Shown here: positions 1 through 7,674 of the stretch, piece after piece | Position numbering within the stretch: position 1 is the first letter of the stretch | Layout: the number at the start of each line of letters is the position of its first letter | Assembly (NCBI GenBank): GCA_034666705.1 | Contig: JAXDLH010000347.1 | Location: 1-15,798, forward strand | Source of the DNA: JAXDLH01 sp034666705 | GTDB lineage: Bacteria > Chloroflexota > UBA6077 > SHYK01 | DNA: 15,798 bases | Direction of reading: 5' to 3' | The notes under the pieces: generated by a model | Databases searched by the model: none | Seen by the model: the letters and a program-made list of their open reading frames with translations, nothing else | What the model was told of the DNA's origin: nothing | Program-made: the position numbers and the translations under genes

Positions 1-1700
1 AGAATCGCCGTCGGGCGGCCGTGCGAGCAGGTGGCGCAGAGGGTCGCCTCGTCGAGTTGCTCGAGCAGCGACTGCATCTCGGCGACCTCCAGCCGCTGCC
101 CGGCCTTGACCGCCGTTTTGCACGAGAGCAGCAGTGCCAGCCGCTCGCGCCAATCCGGACCGACCCCTTCGGCGTCGAGCGCCTCGTGCGTCTCGACGAG
201 CACGCGATCGATGTCCCGGGCGCGCAGCGCCGCCGGTACCGCGCGCACGATCGCTTCGCCGTCCCCAAACGGCTCGACGTCAAAGCCCAGCCCAGCCAGT
301 GTCTGCACGTACGCGTCGAGCTGGCCGCGCAGAGCTCGCGGCAGCTCGACTGCGACCGGCTCCAGGAGGAGCTGCGCGCGGTCGCGCTCGCCAAGGGTAT
401 GCTCGAGTCGCTCGAGGAGCACCCGCTCGTGCGCGGCATGCTGGTCGACGAGATACAGCCCTGCCTGTCCCTCACAAATGATGTACGTCATGGCAACCTG
501 CCCGAGGATGCGCAGCGCGCTCAGCCGCGGCCGCGTGCTGTCAATCTCTTCGGCCGGCACCCGCTCGCTGGGAAACATGGCGAAGCTCGGCGCCTCGTCC
601 CACGATTCAAGCGAGCCCGCGAGCTGTCCACGCGTTTCCCCGAGCTGTGGGATGCCGACGGCGTCGGCGAGCGTCGTGCGCACTGAGCGCTGCAGCGCGC
701 CAAACGCCAGCCGCTCGCGGAGCAGCCGCACCTCCCGCTTGGTCGGGTGCACATTTGCGTCCATTTCTCCAGCAGGAACAGTTATGTCAAGAATGGCAAG
801 CGGGTGCCGCCCGACCATGAGTTGCGTCGCATACGCTTCTTCCAGCGCATACGCCAGCGACCGGCTGTCCACGGGGCGGCGGTTCACGGTGAGAAAGATC
901 CCATTGCGAGTTGCACGATGGAGGGCTGGCGGTCCGATGAGCCCCGTGACCGCGACCAGCGCCACGGTGTTGTCGCTCGCCTCACGTGGGTCGCGGAGTG
1001 CCAGGAGCTCACGGCCAGCCTCCGGGCCCACGACGGCACTCGCGGCGTCCCGGATGTCGCCGGTGCCGGGCGTGGTGAGGACGTGGCGGCCGTCCGCCAT
1101 CAGGCTGAACGCAATCTCGGGGTAGGCCAACGCATACTGCTGAATCAGCTGGCCAATGCGTGCCGTCTCCGCCGAGGCCGCGCGCTGATATTTCTGGCGC
1201 GCTGGAACCCGCTCGAACAGCCGCTCCACGGTGACGGTCGTCCCGCGCCGGCGCGCGTGCGGCTCCACCTCGCCAACGTCGCTATCGCGCACGACGAGCC
1301 GTGCACCGACGTCGGCCCCCGCGATCGCGCTCACAATGGTCACGTCTGCCACGGCGCTGATCGCCGCCAGCGCCTCGCCGCGGAACCCGAGCGAGCCAAG
1401 TGCCTCGAGGTCGGCTTCCTCGCGGATCTTGCTGGTCGCATGCCGACGCACCGCCGCCGGAAGCTCGTCGGTGGGGATTCCACAGCCGTCGTCCGCGATG
1501 ACGATGCGGCTGTTGCCGCCGTCGCCGATCTCAATACTCACCGCTCCGGCCGGCATCGCGGCTGAGCCGTCCGCCGCAGCCCGCGCCAGCACGGCGTCGA
1601 CGGCGTTCTCGACGAGCTCTTTGACGGCGTCGCTGGCACGGGTCACGACCTCGCCGGCGGCGATCTTTGCAATGACGGAGGGGGCCAGGTCGCGGATCAC
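1..1700 (-). CDS. mutL: DNA mismatch repair protein MutL (3' end cut by window edge)
   Basis: MutL is the ATP-driven matchmaker of mismatch repair that couples MutS to strand incision. Translating the minus strand from a GTG at 1700 gives 566 codons with no stop. The N-terminal GHKL ATPase shows IAAGEVV (13-19), KELVEN (27-32, catalytic Glu28 and Asn32), DDGCGIP (70-76), HATSKI (87-92) and GFRGEAL (105-111). VHPTKRE lies near residue 318. A short linker leads to a C-terminal domain with the endonuclease metal motif DQHA-x2-E-x4-E (419-430) and CSHGRP (558-563), so this is probably a nicking MutL, as in bacteria without MutH. The frame leaves the window right after HGRPTAI, normally within about 20 residues of the end. 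No in-frame start lies nearby upstream, and a GAGG about 12 nt before GTG is a weak ribosome site. The gene starts 4 nt after the ThDP-enzyme stop. Unusual points are an insertion between the first two ATPase motifs and TRAS where RP-x-S is usual. Confidence 0.96.
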   Translation of the reverse strand, partial: MIRDLAPSVIAKIAAGEVVTRASDAVKELVENAVDAVLARAAADGSAAMPAGAVSIEIGDGGNSRIVIADDGCGIPTDELPAAVRRHATSKIREEADLEALGSLGFRGEALAAISAVADVTIVSAIAGADVGARLVVRDSDVGEVEPHARRRGTTVTVERLFERVPARQKYQRAASAETARIGQLIQQYALAYPEIAFSLMADGRHVLTTPGTGDIRDAASAVVGPEAGRELLALRDPREASDNTVALVAVTGLIGPPALHRATRNGIFLTVNRRPVDSRSLAYALEEAYATQLMVGRHPLAILDITVPAGEMDANVHPTKREVRLLRERLAFGALQRSVRTTLADAVGIPQLGETRGQLAGSLESWDEAPSFAMFPSERVPAEEIDSTRPRLSALRILGQVAMTYIICEGQAGLYLVDQHAAHERVLLERLEHTLGERDRAQLLLEPVAVELPRALRGQLDAYVQTLAGLGFDVEPFGDGEAIVRAVPAALRARDIDRVLVETHEALDAEGVGPDWRERLALLLSCKTAVKAGQRLEVAEMQSLLEQLDEATLCATCSHGRPTAI

Positions 1701-1704
1701 GGCG

Positions 1705-3510
1705 TCACCGTGCCTCGCAGACCACGTCGACGACGACCGTCGCGCCCTCGTCCTTGACCAAGCGCAGCGCGCGCTCCACGGCTGGCCGCAACTCCTTCGG
1801 GTCGGTGATTGGCCCCTCGGCTGGCAGCCCGAAGCCGCGGGCGAGCGTGGCGTAGTTCACACTCGGATCGACGATCTGCGTCCCGATCCCGGCGTGCTCG
1901 ACGGGCCGCTCGCGGAAGTTTGCCATCCGAATCGCGTGCTCCTCGGAGTTGTAGAACGAACGGTTGTTGTGGATGATCGTGAGCATCGGGACGCGGTGGT
2001 GCGCGGCGGTCCAAAGAGCGCCGGGGGTCATCAGCAGATCGCCGTCCGCCTGCAGGTTGATCGGGATGTGATTGGTGCCTCGCAGCCCGAGCGCGGCGCC
2101 GATCGAGGCGCCCATGCCGTAGCCAAGCCCCGCGCCGCCCGACGTGCCGATGAATTGATACGGCTCACGGAAGCTCCACAGGCGGCGCGCCCAGCTACCG
2201 AGCCCGCCGTTCACGAGCGCCCAGTCCTCGTCGCGGATGACGTCCCAGATGGTGGCGGCGGCGAAGCCGAGCGACAGCGGCGATCGACCGGCGCCAGCCT
2301 GGGCCTCCGCGCGCCACTGCCGACGGCGCGCCCGATTCCGGTCCGCCCACTCCGCGCCGCGCTGCGAGAAGTGGTCGCGGCGGACGCTATCGTGCACGAG
2401 GCGCTCGCGAACGAGATCGAGCAGTTGCGGCACGGCAATAGAGGTGTCCGCGGTGATCGCCACGTCGACTGGCGCCTCGCGTTGGAACTCGCTGGTCCAG
2501 CTCCCAACCAGCAGATCCTTGGTGCTGATCGTGATGACCGTTGCGTCCGGAGGCTGCTGGTACCGCGTCGCCGGCGCCACGCCTTCCGGCACCGTGAGGG
2601 CGCCGAACGGGTCCTGCACGTCGAGCATGAGCACCAGATCCGCATCGCTCAGGGTTTCCTGGGCTGCTCCAGTCTGATCGAGCGGGTGGGTGGTCGGCAT
2701 GTTGAAGCGGCCGCCACGGTCGAGCACCGGCGCGCCGAGCGCCTCGGCGAGCGCCACAAGGGCGCGGACCGCGTCCGGGTTGCGACCCAGGAAGTCAGCG
2801 ACCAATACTGGACGCTCGGCGGCGACGAGCCGGTCGGCGGTGCGCTCCAACGCGACGGGATCCGGCCCGACGCGCGTTGGCATCGGGTACTTGCCGAGAT
2901 CCGGAACGTACAGCTCCTCCTCGACCCGCATCTCCTGCAGCGTCGAGTCGAAGCAGACGTACACGGGCGCAGTCGGCTCCGCGGTCGTCAGGCGGTAGGC
3001 ACGGATGAGCGAGTCAGCGCTGGCCGGGAGGCTCGCCGGCTGATCGTCCCATTTGGTGTAGTCGCGGACGATGTTGCCTTGGACGAGCGCGGTGTGCATC
3101 CAGTCGATCCAGGGCCGGCGCTGGATCGCATCGACCGGGCCCGTGCCGCCGAGCACCATCATCGGTACTCGGTCGACCCACGCGTTGAATATCGCCATGG
3201 TGGCGTGTTGCAGGCCCACGACGTCGTGCGCGATCGCGACCATCGGCTTTCCGGTCGCCTTGGCGTAGCCGTGCGCGATCGCCACCGAGATCTCCTCGTG
3301 GGTGCATTCGATAACCTCGGGCGAGTGCACCCCGCCGAAGTTCACAATCGAGTCGTGGAGGCCGCGGAAGCTCGAGCCAGGATTGAAGGCAGCGAATTCG
3401 ACGCCGAGCGCCCGGATGATCTCGACCAGGTAGTCCGAGCCGAACTCGGCGCGAGAGCGGACGGCGTTGCCGACGCGTGCCAGAGGCAAGCTGTGAAGCT
3501 GCACGCTCAT
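1705..3510 (-). CDS. Thiamine diphosphate-dependent enzyme, acetolactate synthase superfamily, substrate unknown
   Basis: The 601-residue product has the full layout of ThDP-dependent decarboxylases and synthases: an N-terminal PYR domain (about 20-190), a middle domain (about 205-330) and a C-terminal PP domain (about 400-590). The cofactor-activating glutamate is Glu72 in the CTHEEIS motif. The ThDP/Mg motif appears as ADG (488-490), 24 residues, then NN (515-516), with Ala for the usual first Gly. Early motifs such as NPGSSFRGLHDS match a group usually annotated only as thiamine-pyrophosphate-binding protein or acetolactate synthase-like. No ilvN or ilvC lies nearby, so branched-chain synthesis is not supported. 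It is embedded between mutS and mutL: its ATG overlaps the mutS stop (ATGA), and its own stop is 4 nt before mutL. GGAGG directly abuts this ATG but sits 6 nt from an in-frame GTG at 3504, which may be the true start (599 residues). Cytoplasmic; no membrane segments seen. Confidence 0.9.
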   Translation of the reverse strand: MSVQLHSLPLARVGNAVRSRAEFGSDYLVEIIRALGVEFAAFNPGSSFRGLHDSIVNFGGVHSPEVIECTHEEISVAIAHGYAKATGKPMVAIAHDVVGLQHATMAIFNAWVDRVPMMVLGGTGPVDAIQRRPWIDWMHTALVQGNIVRDYTKWDDQPASLPASADSLIRAYRLTTAEPTAPVYVCFDSTLQEMRVEEELYVPDLGKYPMPTRVGPDPVALERTADRLVAAERPVLVADFLGRNPDAVRALVALAEALGAPVLDRGGRFNMPTTHPLDQTGAAQETLSDADLVLMLDVQDPFGALTVPEGVAPATRYQQPPDATVITISTKDLLVGSWTSEFQREAPVDVAITADTSIAVPQLLDLVRERLVHDSVRRDHFSQRGAEWADRNRARRRQWRAEAQAGAGRSPLSLGFAAATIWDVIRDEDWALVNGGLGSWARRLWSFREPYQFIGTSGGAGLGYGMGASIGAALGLRGTNHIPINLQADGDLLMTPGALWTAAHHRVPMLTIIHNNRSFYNSEEHAIRMANFRERPVEHAGIGTQIVDPSVNYATLARGFGLPAEGPITDPKELRPAVERALRLVKDEGATVVVDVVCEAR

Positions 3511-6236
3511 CCTCCAGGTGGTGTCACAGGCCGAGCCGGGTCGTCCGCCGGCGCGCCCAACGCGAGCCGCGCCTCGGCGCGCAGGCGCTCTAGCAGCGCC
3601 AGCGCCTCTATCGGCGTCGTGTGCTCCACGTCGACCTCTGCCAGATCGTACACGACCGCCGGTGCCGGCTGGACCGCCACGCCGCTCGTTGCCGCCTGCC
3701 GCTGTGCTCCGCTTTCTAGCTCGGCCAGGAGGGCAGCGGCGCGGGCGAGCACCGCCGCGGGTAAACCTGCCAGCCGCGCGACGTGCACGCCGTAGCTGCG
3801 ATCCGCGCTGCCGGGCAGCACGCGGTAAGTGAACGCGACCTGGCTCGCCGTCTCGCGCACGTCCATTCGGAAGTTGGTGACCGCTGGCCATGTGGCGGCG
3901 ATGTCCGCCAGCTCGTGATAGTGAGTTGAGAAGATCATCCGGCAGCCGTTTGACGAACGGACGAGGTACTCGACGATCGCGCGCGCAATCGCCATCCCAT
4001 CGTAGGTGCTGGTCCCGCGGCCTACTTCATCGAAGAACGCCAGGCTGCGTGGGGTGATGGCGCGCAAGATCGCGGCGGTCTCGGTCATCTCCACCATAAA
4101 GGTGCTCTGCCCGCCGGCGATGTCGTCGCCGGCTCCCGATCGGAGAAAGATGCGATCGACGAGGCCGAGCCGCGCGCGCTCGGCCGGCACGAATGAGCCG
4201 CACTGGGCCATCAGGCACACCATCAGCACCATGCGGCCGTACGTCGTCTTACCGGCCATGTTTGGCCCAGTCAGCAAGGCGACTTGGGGCCCGAGACGTC
4301 CATCCGCGGGCATCTCATTCTCGTGCGCCGACCACGTCTCCAGGCGGGCATCGTTCGGAATGAAGGCATCCCAGCCCAGCGCTGCCTCGACGACCGGATG
4401 CCGGCCACCGGTGATCTCGGTCACCGCCGCCTCAACGATCTCCGGCCGGACGTACCGGCGCTCTTGCGCGAGCTGCGCGAATGCCGCGAGCACGTCGAGC
4501 TCCGCGACCGCCGCGGCCGTTGCCTGGAGTGTCGGGGCAACCTCCGCGATCGAGGTGACGAGCGCCTCATATGCGGCCCGCTCCAGCTCCGCCATCCGCA
4601 CCGTCGAGCGGGCCTGCTGGGCCTCGTGGTCGCGCAGCTCGCCCGTCGTGAAGCGCTCGACGCTTGCCAGCGTCTGCCGCCGCTGATAGCCCAATCGATC
4701 GAGGAGCTCGCCGACGGTGGCGGCGCCACTCTCCTGCTGCCGGTAATAGTCGAGCGCCTGGCTTAGCGTGCTGATCGGCGCCTCGAGGTAGTAGCCAAAG
4801 ACGCGGTTGTACCCGACCTTCAGGTTCTTGATGCCGGTCCGCTCGCGCTCGCGCCGCTCCAGCACCACGAGTAGCTGGCGGCCCGACGACGAGCTCGACC
4901 GCAGTTCGTCGAGCTCCGGCTCGCGTCCGATCCGGATCAGCCCCTCGCCAAAGCCGAGCGGCGGGTCGTCGACGAGCGTCGCGCGGATCTCGGCGGCGAT
5001 CCCGGGCATGGCGATTACTCGACTGGCAAAGTCACACAATGGCGGCTCGGCCCGAGTGAGCGCGCCGCATACTTCTGCGGCGGTCTCGATCCCCTCCGCC
5101 AGGGCGAGTGCTTCGCGGGGCGTGATGATGCGCTGCGCCGCCCGCCCGGCGAGTCGCTCGAGATCGGGCAACCGAGCGAGCAGCGCCTGAAGCTCCTGCC
5201 TGGTCCTGCCCTGCTCGACGAGCGCCTGGACGCTATCGAGGCGTGCCTCGATGCTCATCCGGTCCAGCAACGGGTGGCCCAGCCACCGGGCGAGGAGCCG
5301 CGCGCCCATCGAGGTCGAAGTTCGATCAAGGCAATGCAACAGGGAGCCGTCGCGGCGCCCGCGGGCGCCGCGGGCGATCTCTAGATGGTCGCGCGTCGCC
5401 GGGTCCAGCACCATATGGCCGGCGACGTCGTAGACGCGAATCTGCTCGATCGCGACGCCGGCTCGCGATTGTGTGCGTTGGACGTAGCGCAGGATGGCGG
5501 CTGCGGCGCGGGCGGCGAGCGGCCGCTCCGCGAGACCGAGGGCGGCGGTGGTGGCCACCCGGAAATGCTCGCTGAGCGCACGCTCGACGTCGGCGGCGCC
5601 GAAAAGAGCGCGGTCCGCAGTGATCGACGCACCTGTGGGCAGCAGCTCACCACCCGCATCATCGGTGGCGAGGAGGTGCTCCGACGCCTGGATGCGCCAC
5701 AGCTCAGCGCGTGCCAGGGCGGGCGCTTCCGCACCGTCGATCTGTGCGCAGGCGAACTCGCCGGTGCTCACGTCGGCATAGGCGATGCCGACTCCACGAT
5801 TCTCTACGACGAGTGCAGCGAGGTAGTTCGACCGCGCGGCTGAGAGCAGCGCCGGGTCGACGAGCGTGCCCGGCGTAATCACGCGCGTCACTTCGCGCCG
5901 GACGATCGACGCGCCACCGCGGGCGGAAGCGGCCGCAGGGTCTTCCATCTGCTGGCAGATTGCGATGTGGTACCCGCGCTCGACGAGCCGTCCCACGTAC
6001 GTCTCTGCCGCGTGCACGGGCACGCCAGCCATCGGCAGCCGCTCGCCGCGCCCCATCTCGCGGGACGTCAATGCGACGTCGCACACCTCGGCGACCAGAC
6101 GCGCATCATCCTCGAACGTCTCGAAGAAGTCGCCGAGCTGGAAGAAGAGGATCGCGCCCGGGTGCTGTTGTTTGAGGGTGAGATACTGACGTCGGACGGG
6201 GCTCGCGGCCGGGGGGATGAACGCGAGCTGCTGCAT
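3507..6236 (-). CDS. mutS: DNA mismatch repair protein MutS
   Basis: MutS recognises base mismatches and small loops as a dimer and recruits MutL. The 909-residue length is normal or slightly long. Domain I starts at once with the mismatch-reading Phe-x-Glu (F37, E39) in GDFFETF. The connector, lever and clamp regions follow. The ABC-type ATPase has Walker A GPNMAGKTT (657-665, Lys663), the conserved STFMVEM segment, and Walker B plus signature FFDEVGRGTSTYDG with Asp736 and Glu737. The usual Walker Ser is Thr here, a conservative swap. The C-terminus has the typical DLAEVDV...TPIEAL helical segment followed by a short Pro-rich tail. It starts 4 nt after the ugd stop without a convincing Shine-Dalgarno, so translation probably depends on coupling. 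Its last bases overlap the ThDP-enzyme ATG. MutS1 rather than MutS2 because the mismatch-recognition domain is present and the Smr domain absent. Confidence 0.98.
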   Translation of the reverse strand: MQQLAFIPPAASPVRRQYLTLKQQHPGAILFFQLGDFFETFEDDARLVAEVCDVALTSREMGRGERLPMAGVPVHAAETYVGRLVERGYHIAICQQMEDPAAASARGGASIVRREVTRVITPGTLVDPALLSAARSNYLAALVVENRGVGIAYADVSTGEFACAQIDGAEAPALARAELWRIQASEHLLATDDAGGELLPTGASITADRALFGAADVERALSEHFRVATTAALGLAERPLAARAAAAILRYVQRTQSRAGVAIEQIRVYDVAGHMVLDPATRDHLEIARGARGRRDGSLLHCLDRTSTSMGARLLARWLGHPLLDRMSIEARLDSVQALVEQGRTRQELQALLARLPDLERLAGRAAQRIITPREALALAEGIETAAEVCGALTRAEPPLCDFASRVIAMPGIAAEIRATLVDDPPLGFGEGLIRIGREPELDELRSSSSSGRQLLVVLERRERERTGIKNLKVGYNRVFGYYLEAPISTLSQALDYYRQQESGAATVGELLDRLGYQRRQTLASVERFTTGELRDHEAQQARSTVRMAELERAAYEALVTSIAEVAPTLQATAAAVAELDVLAAFAQLAQERRYVRPEIVEAAVTEITGGRHPVVEAALGWDAFIPNDARLETWSAHENEMPADGRLGPQVALLTGPNMAGKTTYGRMVLMVCLMAQCGSFVPAERARLGLVDRIFLRSGAGDDIAGGQSTFMVEMTETAAILRAITPRSLAFFDEVGRGTSTYDGMAIARAIVEYLVRSSNGCRMIFSTHYHELADIAATWPAVTNFRMDVRETASQVAFTYRVLPGSADRSYGVHVARLAGLPAAVLARAAALLAELESGAQRQAATSGVAVQPAPAVVYDLAEVDVEHTTPIEALALLERLRAEARLALGAPADDPARPVTPPGG

Positions 6237-6240
6237 CCAG

Positions 6241-7590
6241 CTATTTTACGCCGGCGCTCCCTACCTCGACCGCTCCGTTCGTCGCCACCGTGCGGCTGCC
6301 TCGGCCCATCGCGATGTACCGGAAGCCGAGCCGCGTCACTTCATCCGGATCGTAGATGTTGCGACCGTCGATGAGCACCGGGCTGTACATCAGCGTGCGA
6401 ATCCGCTCGAGATCCAGCTCTTTGAACTCATTCCAGTCGGTGACCAGTGCGAGCGCATCGCAGCCGGTCGCACAGTCGTACGCGTCGGTCGCGAAATATA
6501 CGTCTGGCAGCATGCCCTTGGCGTGCGTCATCGCCGCCGGGTCGAATGCGCGAACCTGGGCGCCCTCGGCGCGCAGCAGGTGGATCAGCTCGAGCGCGGG
6601 CGAGTCGCGGAGGTCATCGGTATTCGGCTTGAAGGCCAGGCCGAGCATCCCGATCACCTTGCCGTCGAGCGTGCCCAGGGTCTGACGCAAACGCTGGATG
6701 AAGCGGCGCCGCACGTCGCGGTTGATCTCCATCACGGCCCGCAGCAGTTGCGGATGGCAACCATGGACGGATGCCATGTGCTCCAGTGCACGTACGTCCT
6801 TCGGGAAGCAGGAGCCACCGTAGCCAAGGCCCGCATCGAGGAACCCGCGGCCGATGCGGCGGTCGAACCCCATTCCCTGGGCGACCTCCTTTACGTCCGC
6901 ACCGAGCTCCTCACACATCGCGGCAATCTCATTGATGAACGAGATCTTGGTGGCGAGGAAGGCGTTCGACGCGTACTTCACCATCTCGGCGGTGCGCATG
7001 TCTGTGATCAGGAGCGGGGCATTCAGGCGGCGATAGAGATCCGCTACCCGCTCGGCGGCGGCGCGATCGTTCGAGCCGAGCACGACGCGGTCCGGGTTCA
7101 GGAAGTCGGTGACCGCCGAGCCCTCGCGGAGGAATTCAGGGTTGGAGACGACGCGGAACTCATGGCCATTCGGCTGCTCGCGCTGCACGATCGCCGTGAT
7201 CCAATCGCCAGCGCCGATGGGCATCGTGCTCTTATTGACGATGGTGAGGGGGCCGGTCAGGGATCGAGCGATGCTGCGCGCTGCGGACTCGCAGTAGGAC
7301 ATGTCAGCTTCACCGCTCGCGCCACTCGGGGTGCCGACAGCAATGAAGGCAAAGTCTGCGCCGCCGATCGCCGCGTCGTAGTCGGTCGTAAATTGGAGGC
7401 GCCCCGCGGCGGCGTTCTTGGTGATCAGCTCCTCGAGGCCAGGCTCGTAGATCGGGATTGCGCCTTGCCGCAGCCGAGCAATGCGCGCCTCATCGATGTC
7501 CAGGCAGGTCACATAGTTGCCGAGATCGGCAAAACATGCGCCCGTAACCAGACCGACATAACCGGAGCCGACAACTGCGATTCGTGCCAA
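6241..7590 (-). CDS. ugd: UDP-glucose 6-dehydrogenase
   Basis: This enzyme oxidises UDP-glucose to UDP-glucuronate with two NAD+, in the cytoplasm, supplying an acidic sugar donor for polysaccharides and glycolipids. The 449 residues fit the family. The N-terminal Rossmann fold has GSGYVG (8-13). Family segments NPEFLREG and NAFLATK are present, and the catalytic cysteine is Cys261 in GYGGSCFPKD. The C-terminal UDP-binding domain includes the FKPNTDDLRDSP segment. GDP-mannose dehydrogenase is a related alternative, but overall motif spelling favours the UDP-glucose enzyme. The start is TTG at 7590, which places the Rossmann motif correctly and is preceded by AGAGGGG at 7 nt spacing. It heads the mutS, ThDP enzyme and mutL run with an extended -10 promoter just upstream. 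The link to the preceding membrane genes is by proximity and likely substrate supply. Confidence 0.95.
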   Translation of the reverse strand: MARIAVVGSGYVGLVTGACFADLGNYVTCLDIDEARIARLRQGAIPIYEPGLEELITKNAAAGRLQFTTDYDAAIGGADFAFIAVGTPSGASGEADMSYCESAARSIARSLTGPLTIVNKSTMPIGAGDWITAIVQREQPNGHEFRVVSNPEFLREGSAVTDFLNPDRVVLGSNDRAAAERVADLYRRLNAPLLITDMRTAEMVKYASNAFLATKISFINEIAAMCEELGADVKEVAQGMGFDRRIGRGFLDAGLGYGGSCFPKDVRALEHMASVHGCHPQLLRAVMEINRDVRRRFIQRLRQTLGTLDGKVIGMLGLAFKPNTDDLRDSPALELIHLLRAEGAQVRAFDPAAMTHAKGMLPDVYFATDAYDCATGCDALALVTDWNEFKELDLERIRTLMYSPVLIDGRNIYDPDEVTRLGFRYIAMGRGSRTVATNGAVEVGSAGVK

Positions 7591-7604
7591 CGCGCAACCC
7601 CTCT
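7591..7604 (-). promoter_or_regulatory. Ribosome binding site that decides the ugd TTG start
   Basis: The minus strand reads AGAGGGG (7598-7604), then seven nucleotides, then TTG at 7590. The strong match and ideal spacing support TTG as the ugd start codon; the protein begins LARIAVVGSGYVG at exactly the position expected for this family. Confidence 0.8.
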
Positions 7605-7621
7605 AGCGAAAGAATCGTTCG

Positions 7622-7650
7622 AGTATAGCAGTTGAAATTACCGAAATTGA
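7622..7650 (-). promoter_or_regulatory. Extended -10 promoter ahead of ugd
   Basis: On the minus strand TGC-TATACT (7630-7622) is a good extended -10 element (TGn plus five of six consensus bases). At 17-nt spacing the -35 position holds only TCAATT (7650-7645), so the extended -10 would carry most of the activity. The predicted start of transcription is near 7614, leaving a short leader of about 24 nt with the ugd ribosome site. The stretch is AT-rich compared with its surroundings. It probably drives ugd, mutS, the ThDP enzyme and mutL together. Confidence 0.6.
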
Positions 7651-7674
7651 CGAGTGTAAGCACAATCACACTCG
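7651..7674 (-). repeat. Short inverted repeat at the end of the second flippase-like gene; weak terminator candidate
   Basis: A perfect 7-bp inverted repeat (CGAGTGT / ACACTCG) with a 10-nt loop contains the stop codon of the upstream gene. On the minus strand it is followed by TCAATTTC rather than a run of T, so it is at best a weak intrinsic terminator. It may separate the envelope cassette from the ugd unit or protect the 3' end of the message. Confidence 0.35.

Noticed and set aside
31..1565. Plus-strand open frames over the left end
   Set aside because: The minus strand here encodes an uninterrupted MutL with all ATPase and endonuclease motifs. The MutL stop lies outside the window, which makes the plus frames look better than they are.
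1705..3510. Calling the ThDP enzyme ilvB (biosynthetic acetolactate synthase)
   Set aside because: No ilvN, ilvC or other branched-chain gene is close, and the N-terminal motifs match a separate, uncharacterised ThDP group.
1231..3795. Very long plus-strand open frame (854 codons)
   Set aside because: It lies opposite mutL and the ThDP enzyme, both of which show family motifs and intact frames. Its own product is Arg/Ala-rich without recognisable motifs, as expected from the reverse of GC-rich codons.
3511..3891. N-terminal extension of the ThDP enzyme by 127 residues
   Set aside because: It lies within the mutS 3' end, is Arg-rich and unlike the enzyme family, whose homology begins just after 3510.
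4224..4268. MutS Walker A with Thr instead of Ser as a sign of inactivity
   Set aside because: The catalytic Lys and the following Thr are kept and Walker B is intact; Thr for Ser is a tolerated change in P-loops.
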